Assembly: GCA_036874045.1 (NCBI GenBank)
Contig: CM072336.1
Span: 10,320,501-10,384,500 of the forward strand
Source of the DNA: Cymodocea nodosa
Lineage: Eukaryota; Streptophyta; Magnoliopsida; Alismatales; Cymodoceaceae
Direction: 5' to 3'
Length of the DNA stretch: 64,000 nucleotides
Under the pieces are notes generated by a model that was not told where the DNA came from, made no database searches, and saw only the letters and a program-made list of their open reading frames with translations. Position 1 is the stretch's first letter. Every line of letters starts with the position of its first letter. A program made the translations under genes and the position numbers. Of the stretch, positions 44,003 to 55,194 are shown one piece after another.

Positions 44003-47000
44003 CTGTGATAGATTATAAGGCCTTCAGAAATTAGTGCCATCAAAAATATCAAATGCTTATGTAGACTGGCAAGCAATACGCAAAATTTGCAAAAGAGAAA
44101 TGAAAGGTCTAGTTAGGGTTTGAATAATTGGCAATACTTGGGCTTCAGTGGCACAATGATCATCTATTGCATCCAATTTGTTGGTTTCACCACTGAGAGA
44201 TACTTCTTCAGATGAATATTCTGCATAACTGAGGAAGAAGAAGAGAGTTTTAGATGACTAGTTAAAAAGAACAAACTTGCAAGCATACAAACAATAAAAA
44301 TAGATAAGGCACAAATACAGTAGTACAGCATTAAAGGCTTTTGCAAGCAGGGGTGCTAGGAACCAGAGAGGCTCAAGAATCAGAAGGAAGCAGATAAAAC
44401 TGAAATGGAAAACTAACCGACCAACATAATTTTTTATTATTGACCCACTATGTAATTAGAAATAGAAAAACAATGACATTCTAAAACCAAGGAAATGACA
44501 ATGTGTTTGCCCTCAAGAACATTTATCATACTCAAATGAAGGCAACATAAAATGTGGACTACAGTTGTCAATGTGCCAATGACACAGGCCTTCAACACAG
44601 GCACCACAAATAAATTTAAAAAAATCAATTTTTCCACTACATGATACATCATAAAATGCAATGAGTAATCCAATGTAAACTCAATTTACTACTGAGTTTT
44701 AATACACAAAAGTAAAGCAAGATTTTAATAAAATAAAATGACATGACAAAAAATATAAAACAAAAATAAGAAAAATTAGCATATGCCTGAGAGATGAAAT
44801 ACTATTCCACTTGTAATGCTTTTGGCACCTTGAAAGCATGATGCATATATCTTTCAACTTACAACTGGAGAATTCATTATTTTATATTAAATTGCATACA
44901 ACCTCCATGAGCAACTCCCAAGAAAAAAAAATTGTAATACAAATCATATTCAAAGTATGCATCGTGATTTTTCCTTTGTCATTTATCCTATCTACTAAAT
45001 GTGGAACAATTAATTGTGATGCTCTCCAACCAAAAAACGGACATCACAAAAAAATCACACTATTTTAGACCACTGACCTCTGTGTTCATTTCCCTGCCTA
45101 AATTTCTCAAAAATTCAAAGCAATAACAGCATTTTCTTTCAACATTATCCCAAGCTACAACTCTACAACATTATACCTTCAAAGGCACAACAAATATAAC
45201 AAAAGAATGGTTTCCACAAATTGGTAATTAGTACAAGCTGCTGGTATTGCAATATCATAACCTGATAAAACACAAAGCTCTCCATGATAACATCCATGAC
45301 ATATCTACACATAAATCATCAGGCAATTCAAAGACATCTGAGAAGGTCATAATAAATACAAATGACACTTCAAACTATTTATCTTTATTAAATTTTCTAA
45401 TTTCATTGATAAGACATCAGAAATACCAGATAGCAGATAGCGCCATCATGAATTCATGAGACACTAGCACTATTGCATTTTACGAGCCATCAACATCAAA
45501 CTAGATGCCTACAAAACAAGAAAATGATTTCGGAAGGAAAAACTGTCCACAAATTTTTGTAACAATTGGCAAACAAGTGAACACATTCTTAAAAAATGCA
45601 GAGACCCAAGTTTGAGATGAGAAGTCCCTTCCAAAGAAACCCTTTATGTGACTATGCATAAGCATGCAGAAATTTTAAAGTTCGATGTATACTTTAGAGA
45701 TTTGCCAGCTGTTCTGGTAGAATGGCGAACAGGTGTCAATTGCATAGCATCTTTGGTTGCATCCTCAGAATCCTCAGACATATCATCAGTCAATGAAACA
45801 TCTGGCACTACTAGATGAGTTTGTTTTACAGGAGGTTTGCCACAAGCTGAACTCCCCACATATATATCACCTGCTCCACCTTTAAAATCATAGTCTTCTT
45901 GCTTCTTCCAAAAGAACATAAGGAAGCATGGTCAACAATTAATGTTCTTGCCACCAGAAAAAGTAAGAAGAATGACAGAAGCCAAACCTCATTGAGTTCA
46001 TTTGGAAACTTCAGCTGATTCTCCTCTGGGTTATCCTCCTTCCTTCCAATCCACCATGCATCTGTAAATACAACCTAGAAAACAATATAAACCAAGGCCC
46101 ATTAGTATTATAAAGGATTCTACAATGTGTAATGGAGGAGAAAACTATGATAAGGAAGAAGATATTCATTATTATCTCTTTGATTGCTATCAAATTCAAC
46201 ACTTTCCACAAAGATTACAAGATATACCGTGCGGAATAATTTAGTAATATGAAATGAAAAACATGGTGAAATCTTCCAGTTGTTCACATGTCCAACAATT
46301 GAGTGAAGAAAAATATGGTGAAGATGCTAACCCCAACAAAATCTGCATTTGTTCCTTATTAGGACAATATCTAACCTATCAGTTCATCACACATTTCCTT
46401 ATATATTGGCAATATCCATACATGTGATCAACAATTCAAAGTTCAAATCAATCCATTATGGGATAATTATTTCAACCATTGTTTGAGCATGGCTATCAAG
46501 GTAACAAGGTGCCCATGCATTAGCCTAGGGTGCCATGGATTCATGGGAAATGCCTAGGCAACATAAGTAATATTAAAAAAATGCAGTTTCTTTCACATAT
46601 TTTATGTTTTATGCAACTATTGATTGACATTATGAGAGAAGTCATGTAACGTGGTTGTGGGTCATATGGCTAAATGGGTACCAATTTACAATAAGATCTT
46701 ATTACTCATATGTGTGTGTGTGTGTGTGTGTGTCTGTGCTCTCTTTCTTGAATAATGACACTTGGTTTTCTCCTCTCCTCATGCGATACCAAAGCCTAAG
46801 AAACCCTAAACCTAATTTCATTTCCTTGGCTTCCATCCCCACACTCCTATAGCCCTCCCACAACCTTCCCTCCCCACCTAGCACCATACACTACAAAACC
46901 TACCTCCAACCATCCAAATACCTCTTACTCTAAGCTATGCTAGCCTGTCTTGGCCCTAACAGGTTGTCATACACTACATCCTACTAGGCCTTAGCCTAGG

Positions 47001-50000
47001 CTGATGGCCACCCTACGAGGGTTAGCTGCCCACTATAGCCTCATTCTATGGTTATTTTTTTAGTACTCTCCTACCACTAGTAATGGTAGTCTCTATTTGG
47101 TATGAAATAATGTATTTTACTATAAGTATTTTCATGTATAAATGATTCTTTACAAATGTATTTTATATAATTTATACAAGAATTACACATTTTATCAAAT
47201 ACATGAGCAATTATGGAAAAAATGTGTAAAAGAGGTAAATTTCATAAAAAATAATATTTTATTTGTATTAAATATGATGCATGAAAATATGAATTTAATT
47301 GTTAGAAAATGTATTATTTTATTTATGTGCAAGATTTCTTTTTTTAAAATATTTTAAATATATTTGAAAATGATATTATGGTAAAATCTTGTACCAAGGC
47401 CATTATTGTAATTTTCCTCACAAAACTCTCCTTATAAATAGAAAAACCCTTGATAGGTTTACTCCTCTCCCTGATATGTTTCTCTCCTCCTTCGACATTA
47501 TTAAGAGGTGATTAGGGAAAGCAAAAATCAAACTTTTTTCCTTCCCAAAATACACATATATATCTGATTACATGTATGGATCCATATAAGGTTAAACGGA
47601 TCCTCCATTTAACCAAGATCAACTTAACTACTCATTCACACTCTCCTTCAAGCTGGAAGATATATATTTATCATTTCAAACTTGTAACAAAAATAAGAGA
47701 AAACATTGAAACTAAGTCCCTTTGTAAAGATATCTACACATGTGGAAAGAGCTTAATGCAAAAGACCAAAAGAATATATAAAGAATCAAAGTTGGTGGAC
47801 TAAATTTTAAAGAAAAAGACTTGCCAACACTTCATTGGCTCTCCTAGATCAATGGCATCCTATTGGCTTGGTGACAAAACCAATGTGTCACATCAAAAGG
47901 AGAGAGTAGAAATGGTAGGACATGAATGCAAGGAGTGGGGGGGCGTTCATTTTTTTTCTCTTGGCTAGAGAGTGCTTGCAACGTAAAGGAGAAGAGGAGA
48001 CCAAAGCTTAGAGGTAGCGACTTGTGCTTGCAATGACAAGATCTCATTAATGCTAGTCACCAATCCAAGAGCTAAGGAGAATTTACCAAAACTTGGAGGT
48101 GAGGTAGCTATTGAAGTTCATTAAGTTCAAAGTTTTAGAAGAGAAGAGAGGAAGCTCTTAAGGTAGTGACAACCCTTAAAGTTTCTTATTTTCTTTTGTA
48201 AAAGGAAGAATTGATGAAATTTGGTGGTAAACATCTTAATTATATGTCTTCTTAGCTAGATAGAGTTCTAATGAATGTATATGAATGTTTAATTCTTCTT
48301 TTAAACTTCTTGATTACATCTTCTATTCACTTGTTTAGTTAAAGCTATTGGTGAGGCTTTCACAAGAGTGAACGACACCTATCAATAGTGGTTTAGTGCA
48401 TTTAAATAGGTGTAAATTATAAGAGGAGAGAAAGAGTGTTTGATATTCATTTGAATGGAGAACCTATCATTTATCTATAGTTGTTAATTTTAATTTCAGT
48501 AGTTAATTGAGTTTGTCATCTCCTTAATCAATTACCAATTATCCCAAATCAAATCCCAAAAAATTCTAAGTACAAGTAATATAGTATAGTTTTAGCTAGA
48601 TTAGCAAATAGATTAGTTGCATGCACTTAGTATAAATTGGAGTAGAGTAGTGTAGTTAATTGAATTATCATATTCTATTTTTCTCTTATTTTTCTTGCAT
48701 ATAAATTGAAACTAAACTCACATGGAATTGGTGTTGACTTCATACTTGAATAGCTTGATAGATTTATAAGTTAAAAGTAGACTCACCATCAACACTTTCC
48801 ACTCTACACATTGACTTGAAATTGCATGAGTTGCAAGCTTGCATTATTTTTGATGAATTAACGTTAAAATCTAATTAATTTTCTGAAGTATAGCTAAGAA
48901 CTTAAGAATAAAGTTGAGTAATAATTAATCAAGTCATAAACACAATCCTTATGGAAGAATGACCAATATTTGTCATATACACAATAAACACTATGCACTT
49001 GCAGTAAAGTTTGAGCTAAAAATCTAACTTAACACTTATTGTTGTTAATACCCTAGACTCATTGAACTTAGAGGAATTGTTGCTAGGTCACAACCACTTC
49101 TTAACCTCAGTTTCTGACCCTTGCACCTTGGCTAATGAAATGGCCATGGAAAGATATACCAATTGAAAGCATTAACATTCAAATGGATGCCCTCCCTCAA
49201 ACCTCCAACCAAACATGATAGCAAAGATGATTCACAATATTCTAGTTGACAAGTTATCAAAATTGTTCAAGTATTCAACTACAGTCTAAGGATACCCTAA
49301 TCCAATTTCCCTTTTCTTTTTCAATAGATCTAAACAAGATTTCCACAACACCCCTTAAATTAATGATCACGACTGTTACCCATCCTTCAATGGACACTTA
49401 ATGATAGTCCAGCAGTTGTTTCACTGTTTAAATACAATCCTCAAGATTCAACTGTCCAATACAACTTGAAAATGCATATGACAGGTTCTTCATGTACTTA
49501 CCTCCAATTGTCCCTGATCTGTGTTCCTCTAGTTGCTCTTTGATTCACCAAACTCAAACTACCACTTCCAGCCATTATTAAACTCATTGCTTCCACTTGG
49601 GACTCCAAAGTGCTAAGACATGCGTCTATCTTTTTCATCAAACTCAGCAACTATTATTCTTTTACTACACTTTTTGATGTTATTTCATCCACTGTAAATC
49701 CCAAATCAAGTGGCTTTAATACTAAATTGTGATGGGCATTCCTCCCATGTGATGATTGGACAATGCTGTGACTGTGATGGAATTTTATTGGAGTAACAAG
49801 GAAAAAGAACTTGCCAACTTCCAAATGCATGACGCGACAAACAATTAAGCTCCCCAATAGTTCCAACGGTTATAACTATCATTATTGTAACACTTGCTTA
49901 TGAACACAAAGATGATCTTTGTCTCCAACCAAAATAAAGTTATTCTTTCGGGATATTTTGATTGCAACTCTACAATCTTGGCTTCAGAACTGTAGAAAAC

Positions 50001-50631
50001 TACGTTAACAGAAGAAGCCTGAGTCACAATATTTTTTATCAAAATTAAATTGACCACGTTATGGCAAAGAATATAATACAATAAATTATCAACGAAGACG
50101 CGGAAACGCTATATGAGGAAAGCCGAATTGAGACAACAAACCATGCTATCAAAAGAGTCGTCACATAGAACGTTCTTCCTGGCAAACTGGAGAGTTAGGT
50201 ACCTATTCTTCGGATAAACAATCGTTCCAAACAGCTTTATACGACCCTAACAAGTGCAACAGTGACATCATCATCATCGTAAATCTCGTCCTCATCGCCA
50301 TTACAAATGGGTAGGAGAGAAGTGAAGGAGGTACCTGAGGGAAATCGAGGTAAAGAATAGGGTTTCCCGTGGCGAGATTGGAGAGCTCTCCGATCTTACC
50401 ACCACCTGAGACAGGAGCGAGGAATCCGGGGAAGGAGAAGAGGAAGCGGTTCTTCCGTTGCCCCTTCTTAACGATATCCCTGCCCTGATGCTTGACAACG
50501 GTCTTAGAGGGCACGAGTGGAGCGGCCGGTGGTTCCCTCGAAGGTACTCGGGAGAGCAGACCGTTAGAGAAGGCGACGTCCTTGAGCCTCCTCCGTTCCT
50601 CAGCCTTCTGGTCCGGTTGCTGCTTCGCCAT
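43814..50631 (-). CDS. RHL1: RHL1, DNA topoisomerase VI complex component; six exons placed
   Basis: RHL1 (ROOT HAIRLESS 1/HYPOCOTYL 7) is a nuclear DNA-binding partner of plant topoisomerase VI, needed for endoreduplication. Exons (minus strand): 50631-50335, 50246-50142, 46074-45988, 45904-45693, 44228-44138, 44002-43814, all with GT-AG introns and matching phase, giving about 327 residues. Signature text: KNRFLFSFPGFLAPVSGGG, GRIKLFGTIVYPKNRYL, VVFTDAWWIGRK, DYDFKGGAG, QLTPVRHSTRTAGK, RGPLVQATLSTLFEK. The start is the ATG at 50631 (MAKQQPDQKAEERRR); the frame is open further up but has no ATG. The Arabidopsis protein is about 355 residues. The C-terminus is unresolved: either read-through past 43814 to a stop 11 codons on, or a further exon near 43728 next to a copia LTR. 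No damage is seen in the six exons. Confidence 0.93.
44138..44228 (-). CDS. RHL1: RHL1 exon 5
   Basis: Acceptor CTTCCTCAG, then YAEYSSEEVSLSGETN and LDAIDDHCATEAQ, donor GTATTG. The first base completes the split Asn codon from exon 4. This acidic part is weakly conserved in the family, so the call rests on splice sites, phase and position. Confidence 0.7.
45693..45904 (-). CDS. RHL1: RHL1 exon 4
   Basis: Codes KQEDYDFKGGAGDIYVG through an acidic Ser/Asp/Glu stretch (LTDDMSEDSEDATKD) to MQLTPVRHSTRTAGKSL and ends two bases into a codon at donor GTATAC. The acceptor could be three bases later (AAG or CAG-type AG at 45905 or 45902), changing one Lys. Confidence 0.88.
45988..46074 (-). CDS. RHL1: RHL1 exon 3
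   Basis: Codes 29 residues: VVFTDAWWIGRKEDNPEEN, QLKFPNELNE. Acceptor TTTTCTAG, donor GAG then GTTTGG. It lies about 4.07 kb from exon 2 across the transposon-filled intron. Confidence 0.92.
46710..46738 (+). repeat. (TG)n microsatellite
   Basis: About 11 TG units followed by TCTGTG, inside RHL1 intron 2. Confidence 0.95.
47390..49060 (+). repeat. Gypsy-type LTR relic in RHL1 intron 2
   Basis: A TATA box in CCTTATAAATAGAAAAACCC at about 47430 and a downstream phrase CAATCCTTATGGAAGAATGACC with CTATGCACTTGCAG at 48940-49005 follow the layout of Athila/Tat-like LTRs; the latter parallels CAATCTCTGTAGGATCGACC and CATTTACAG at 27195-27260. No primer site, second LTR or target duplication was found, so a worn solo LTR is most likely. 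Confidence 0.45.
49100..49800 (-). pseudogene. Ty3/gypsy-like gag relic in RHL1 intron 2
   Basis: Minus strand text EYCESSLLSCLVGGLREGI and, in another frame, LVYLSMAISLAKVQGSE resembles the gag block with a conserved F-x-x-G-L-R-x-x-I followed by A-x-x-L-A-K-x-Q-E. Stops and shifts are abundant. Confidence 0.4.
50142..50246 (-). CDS. RHL1: RHL1 exon 2
   Basis: Codes exactly 35 residues: GRIKLFGTIVYPKNRY, LTLQFARKNVLCDDSF, DSM. Acceptor TTGCACTTGTTAG; donor ATG then GTTTGTTG. Intron 1 before it is only 88 bases. Relatives have two Gly in the QF-x-RGGKNV part; here it reads FARKNV, a two-residue deletion. Confidence 0.9.
50335..50631 (-). CDS. RHL1: RHL1 exon 1
   Basis: Codes 99 residues from MAKQQPDQKAEERRRLKD to NPILYLDFPQ and ends on a whole codon at CCTCAG, with donor GTACCT. 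The ATG context GTGGCAATGG has G at -3 and +4. The basic KHQGRDIVKKGQRKNRF stretch is the conserved core start. Confidence 0.92.
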
Positions 50632-50699
50632 TGCCACCGGAAGCCGACCTGAGGATCCAGGAAATATTTTCTGCTCCGACGGCACTTCCGAATAATTAA

Positions 50700-52380
50700 T
50701 TCTTTTTTCAAATTAATTACTTTTTGAAGTGCCCGCTCTTCACAACATCCAATTTTACTCCAATACTTGATGGTCAGAAAATCTTTCATTTTTTTATTTT
50801 AAGTACGAACTTTATGAAAATTAAAGATTTAAAATACATTTAATTTTTTCAATTTTTATTTTTAAAAATAAAATTTTATCGTGCACTTTGTCGATATGTA
50901 GATAAATTGATATTTAACTTTCGTTGAGCTAAATATACATGGATGAAATTTAGCTAAAATAGACTGGAGTTTAACAAATTTTTTCTAATTTTATGGCTCT
51001 AATTGTCGTCCAGTTTAAGTAAAAATCCTACCATATATTTTAAGAGTTCTCATCGTATTAGTATCTTTAAGTTTACTTAATTATCACTTTTCTTATTAAT
51101 GAGATGATTAGATTAAAAGTTAAAAAACAAAATTATAAAACAACAATTGCGAAAAAAATCCACAAAAGTTGAAGATCACAGACAGCAAAAAATTCAAGAT
51201 CTAGATAAAAATCACACGCACAACAAGAAAATAAAGACAATTATTGTTCTCCTTTAACTTCATCTTCATGTCTTATAAAAATATCATTTTGTATAAACTT
51301 TTATTAGTATGAACTTTATCTCCGCTTTACTTGATTGTCACTTTTATTAGTGTGAACTTTAAAATGAATTATTTGAATATCCAAACTTTAATTTTCTATT
51401 ATTTAATTCTAACTTGGTTAGCTTTTTAAAATTGAGATTTTTGTTCCCATTATACTTTTATCGATATATATATATATCCTTTTAAACATTCCCATAACTA
51501 CATATCCAAAACTTTTTATAATTTTACAATGGCATTTCTCATTTTAAAAAGTCATTCTCTTATCTTCTAATTGATTATTAAACTGTTCTTATCATTTTTG
51601 TTCATAGACACACATCTTGAAATCTCTTCGTCAAGTTTTCTTATCTTCTGTTCTTGTACATGATTTTTTAATGCCTTTGGGTTTGAAGCATTAGATGATG
51701 AGCCTATTGTATTGAATGATTGTGATAAACAAATCATGGAAATACTTGAAAACTATGATGAACATCCAATCATCAAACCTTCATATACAAGCAAAGCAAG
51801 TTAATTCAATAGGTGAAATGATGGTTAGAGCCTCCTCTTGCTAAAATAACCAAATTGAGAAAAAATACAAGAAATATGTGTTAGAATTTATAATCCAAGG
51901 ACCATCTTTAAAAACTAACAAAGGAAGGGTTTGTGCTTCCAAACATAGGATACCTGTGGAATACTTGTTTAATTGTAAGTTTTGTTGATTGAATAAAGAT
52001 AAAAATATTTGAAATTGAAAAAGGGTGTTTTATGTTTCTTGAATTTGATTTTCATTACATTTACTCTGATTTAGTTTTAAAATTTACAATTTACCTTTTC
52101 ACTTGTGAAATTATTTGATCCTACACTATCCTTAGAAGTGTATTGATAAAATATAGATTAAGTGATTAATTAAACTTTTTAATATAACTTTAAAAACAAA
52201 AGAAGATGTCAAATGAATAGAGAAATATTTTTTTAATATTTATATTTAAAAATAAAAAAGACATATAAAATTGTAACAATTATCATGAAATTAAATTAAT
52301 AAGTTATACTATGAAATTATGAAAAAAGGTAATTAAGCAACAATTAAGACATAATTGAAATTACAAAAAATCAATTTAGA
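50700..52380. other. AT-rich DNA upstream of RHL1, no supportable gene
   Basis: This includes the likely RHL1 promoter next to 50700, but no clear TATA or named element can be assigned. At about 51665-51975 a plus-strand scrap reads PIVLNDCDKQIMEILENYDE and later GEMMVRASSC in another frame; I do not recognise it. Confidence 0.4.
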
Positions 52381-52389
52381 TTTATGTTA

Positions 52390-52680
52390 GACACGTCAGC
52401 AATGTATGGAAGTTATTCATTTACTTAAGCAACAAATAAAAAACTTTAATGTTGAGAAAAAGGACCTCCGTGTAGTTTTCATTGATTTAGAAAAAGTTTA
52501 AAATAGAATACTTAAAACCCATTATGGTAGGTTTTACAAAGAAAATGAATGTTGATATGACATATTGATATTATAAAAAATATTTATTAATGTTAAAATT
52601 ATAGACAATGAAACTATGAAATTTCCTATAGACATAAATTTACACCTAAGATTCTCTTTAATTCTATATGTATTTGTTTT
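52390..52680 (+). pseudogene. RTE-type LINE reverse transcriptase scrap
   Basis: The frame reads RHVSNVWKLFIYLSNK then KDLRVVFIDLEKV, stop, NRI, then GRFYKEN. This matches the RTE-clade block in which a M-E-A-I helix is followed by KKDLHMVFIDLEKAYDRV. The catalytic Asp of this block is kept. Only this piece is present. Confidence 0.7.
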
Positions 52681-53239
52681 AAGGTTCATTTGTGTACCTA
52701 AAAAATGATAAAAAGAAAATAATAGAAAACTAAAAAAACGATGAAAAGGAAAATGACAGAAAGTAACGGAATATTAGTAAAAAATTAGAGTATTTGTGCA
52801 TAGAACAAAAAATAATGGAATTTAAAATACATGTTTTTATGCATAGAATAGAAAATAACAAAAAATTATAAAATGTAAAGTATGTATGTTTCTTCACATA
52901 TTAGAAAATATTAAAATTAATAAATTCAATATTTTTTGTACTTATTTGTAAGATAAAGAATAACAAAATTTGTCATAGATAATACAAGATAGAGTCATTT
53001 GTGATAATAGTTATAACATAAAATACATAACACATTTATTATTCCACATATCTCTCATAATATTGGCTCGTATTGTATCAATAATTTATTTTCTATAATC
53101 TTGACTTTGATCCAACAATATCAAATGTATCTTCTCCTATAAAAGTTTATTGAACATTACTATCTTATCAACTTAAGTGTATTTTTATAAGTAACAAGTA
53201 ATTTCACAAATAATATTTAATTTCAGTAACTTAGTTTGT

Positions 53240-54792
53240 CAAATTGACTGTAAATGCACAGCATCCATTATATAAGTGTACAAGTATAGGTCAACCCACA
53301 CAGAATGATCAAAATCAGATTGACTCTTTAAATTTTTATAACTAGAGTTTAGTGTATACTCACAATATGTTCACTCCATTGATTTACAGTTAACTCAACA
53401 AACTTAGTTCATGAAGTTACAATTAACTCAATGAACTTTTCTTGTAGAGTTATGGTTAACTCAACAAGCTCTCTAGTAACTTCTGATTAGTATTGTTGAT
53501 TGTAGAAGAACTCGACTATCAATTGGGTGATTCTATACATTACAAATAATATTTTTTAAGCTCTCAAATGCTATTTTATATTACATTCATCATTTATCAA
53601 TTCTAGCATTCAAATACTCCAAACAATAAATATATCAATTAAGATTTCAAAGATTTATACTAACTGGTTTCAACAATTAGTAATACAATTTTCTATTAAC
53701 TAGAATAAAATAAACATTAAACATTAACTAACAATACAAACATAGATGATACAACACAAACTTGATAAACAGAAATATGTAAATGAAAACAGATAATGGT
53801 TTTTATTTTCTTTTTATTCTGTTCTTTAAGATGAGTGAATTATGAAAGGTAAAATTATCTATTAATAGTAAGAAACTATTGTCATTACATACGACGTGAT
53901 TACACATCTAAAAACTTAATCACTTACTATCAAGCGTTTCTCTCCCTATTGGATTGCGAACCTAAACATTTGTAAGTTAATCTCCTCATTAGCATAGCGA
54001 CATCAACCTAAAACCAAGGTTAGAAGTTTTATTGTCTCTTGAGAGATGATTTGGTGCTTGATGAAAATGTCATTCCTTCTTGTGACGTGATCACTCCTCA
54101 TAATAGTTGTTAATCATCGTGTTTTACTTAAAATCGACTCGACATCTGAAAAATATCCTCACAGACTTTCGATGGATGATGGTGATGGTGGTATTGGTGG
54201 GAGCTCAAATAATGTTTAACGTTTTTTGTAGTAAGTGTGGTTCTCCCTGCCCCTCTTTTCTTTGTTCTTTCTCTTTTCCTTTTATATTTCTTTCAATAAT
54301 AACTACTTCTGCCTAAATCACTAATTGAATTTTTTTCTTTCATATCAACGATGGTAATTACTTCTTCATTTCACAATTTAGATCATGGCGTAATTCATGC
54401 AATATGGTTCCCTTTATATTTCCTACAACTGCTTACAATTGAATATTAGAAAATAACTCATCGATGAAGTTAGTGTAACTCAACAGACTTACTCTATTGA
54501 CTTAACTATTAACTCAATAGACTAATCTCATTGAGTAAAGCTTAACTCAACGGACTCGTTCAGTTCTGCAGTTTAATAAAACAAACACTTATATAACATT
54601 TAACACTTAATATATAAAAGAAGTTATTTCTACTTTATTTATGAATGATACTTAATTAACGACTAATTCCTTTAAATTATGCACATTCCTTAATTAAGGC
54701 TTATAATTGTAATATAATGACTTAATTCTCATATGATAAGTTAAATACTATACAATTAACCACTAATATTATGTATAATTTCATTATAAATA
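53240..54792 (-). repeat. Gypsy 3' LTR (same family as 25384-27449)
   Basis: Read leftwards from 54792 (TATTTATAATG, mutated from TGTTTAGAATG) it parallels the 5' LTR at 25384. Examples are CTTATCATATGAGAATTAAG and the CTATGCTAATGAGGAGAT region, and it reaches the CTGTGCATTTACAGT phrase near 53255. The end left of 53240 is less clear. It contains a cluster of TTAACTCAACAAACTTAG motifs at 53380-53470 and 54460-54560. Confidence 0.75.
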
Positions 54793-55161
54793 TTTCCCCC
54801 TTACCTAAATTTTGCTAGTCCCTTAGCAAACCTACAATAACCTTAATAAAAATTTCTTTCTAAAGTGCTAAGATTATATTACTTCTATTATTTTAAATCT
54901 ACATCTTCTTGTAAAAATTCAATCTCAGAAAATTATTTAATCTCACACATATATCAAATTAAATAAAGATTTACGCACACTTTTTCACTATCCAAGTCTA
55001 ATCTCAAATCATATCTACTTTATATAGATGATGATATTAACTAAAACTTTAATGTATCATCCTTTGAAAATATTGATTCATCTTGGAAACAAGTGTACTT
55101 ATCATATCTACTGAAAAGAATCATTGCTTCCTTGTTGACTATAAACTTCTTACCTTGCTAC
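54793..55161 (-). other. Gypsy polypurine tract and 3' UTR
   Basis: Minus strand AAGGGACTAGCAAAATTTAG followed by GTAAGGGGGAAA directly before the LTR is the classic 3' end of Athila/Tat elements. The UTR is cut at 55161 by a solo SIRE LTR and continues at 58584. Confidence 0.72.
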
Positions 55162-55194
55162 TATAGGATCGAATGGCTACACAAGAGGGGGGTG

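Larger units (their letters stand above)
46075..50141 (-). other. RHL1 intron 2, enlarged by transposon debris
   Basis: This intron holds a (TG)n repeat at 46710-46738, AT-rich DNA at 47050-47400, an LTR-like stretch at about 47390-49060 and a minus-strand gag relic at about 49100-49800. Splice sites at both ends are normal. The neighbouring introns 1 and 3 are only 88 and 83 bases. Confidence 0.8.

Noticed and set aside
50632-50685. Upstream in-frame extension of RHL1 exon 1
   Set aside because: The extra 18 codons start with GTG, not ATG, and do not resemble RHL1 N-termini. The ATG at 50631 has a good context.
50301-50789. Other long frames over RHL1 exon 1 on both strands
   Set aside because: They are shadows caused by the GC-richer exon; they show no domain and cross the exon 1 donor site.
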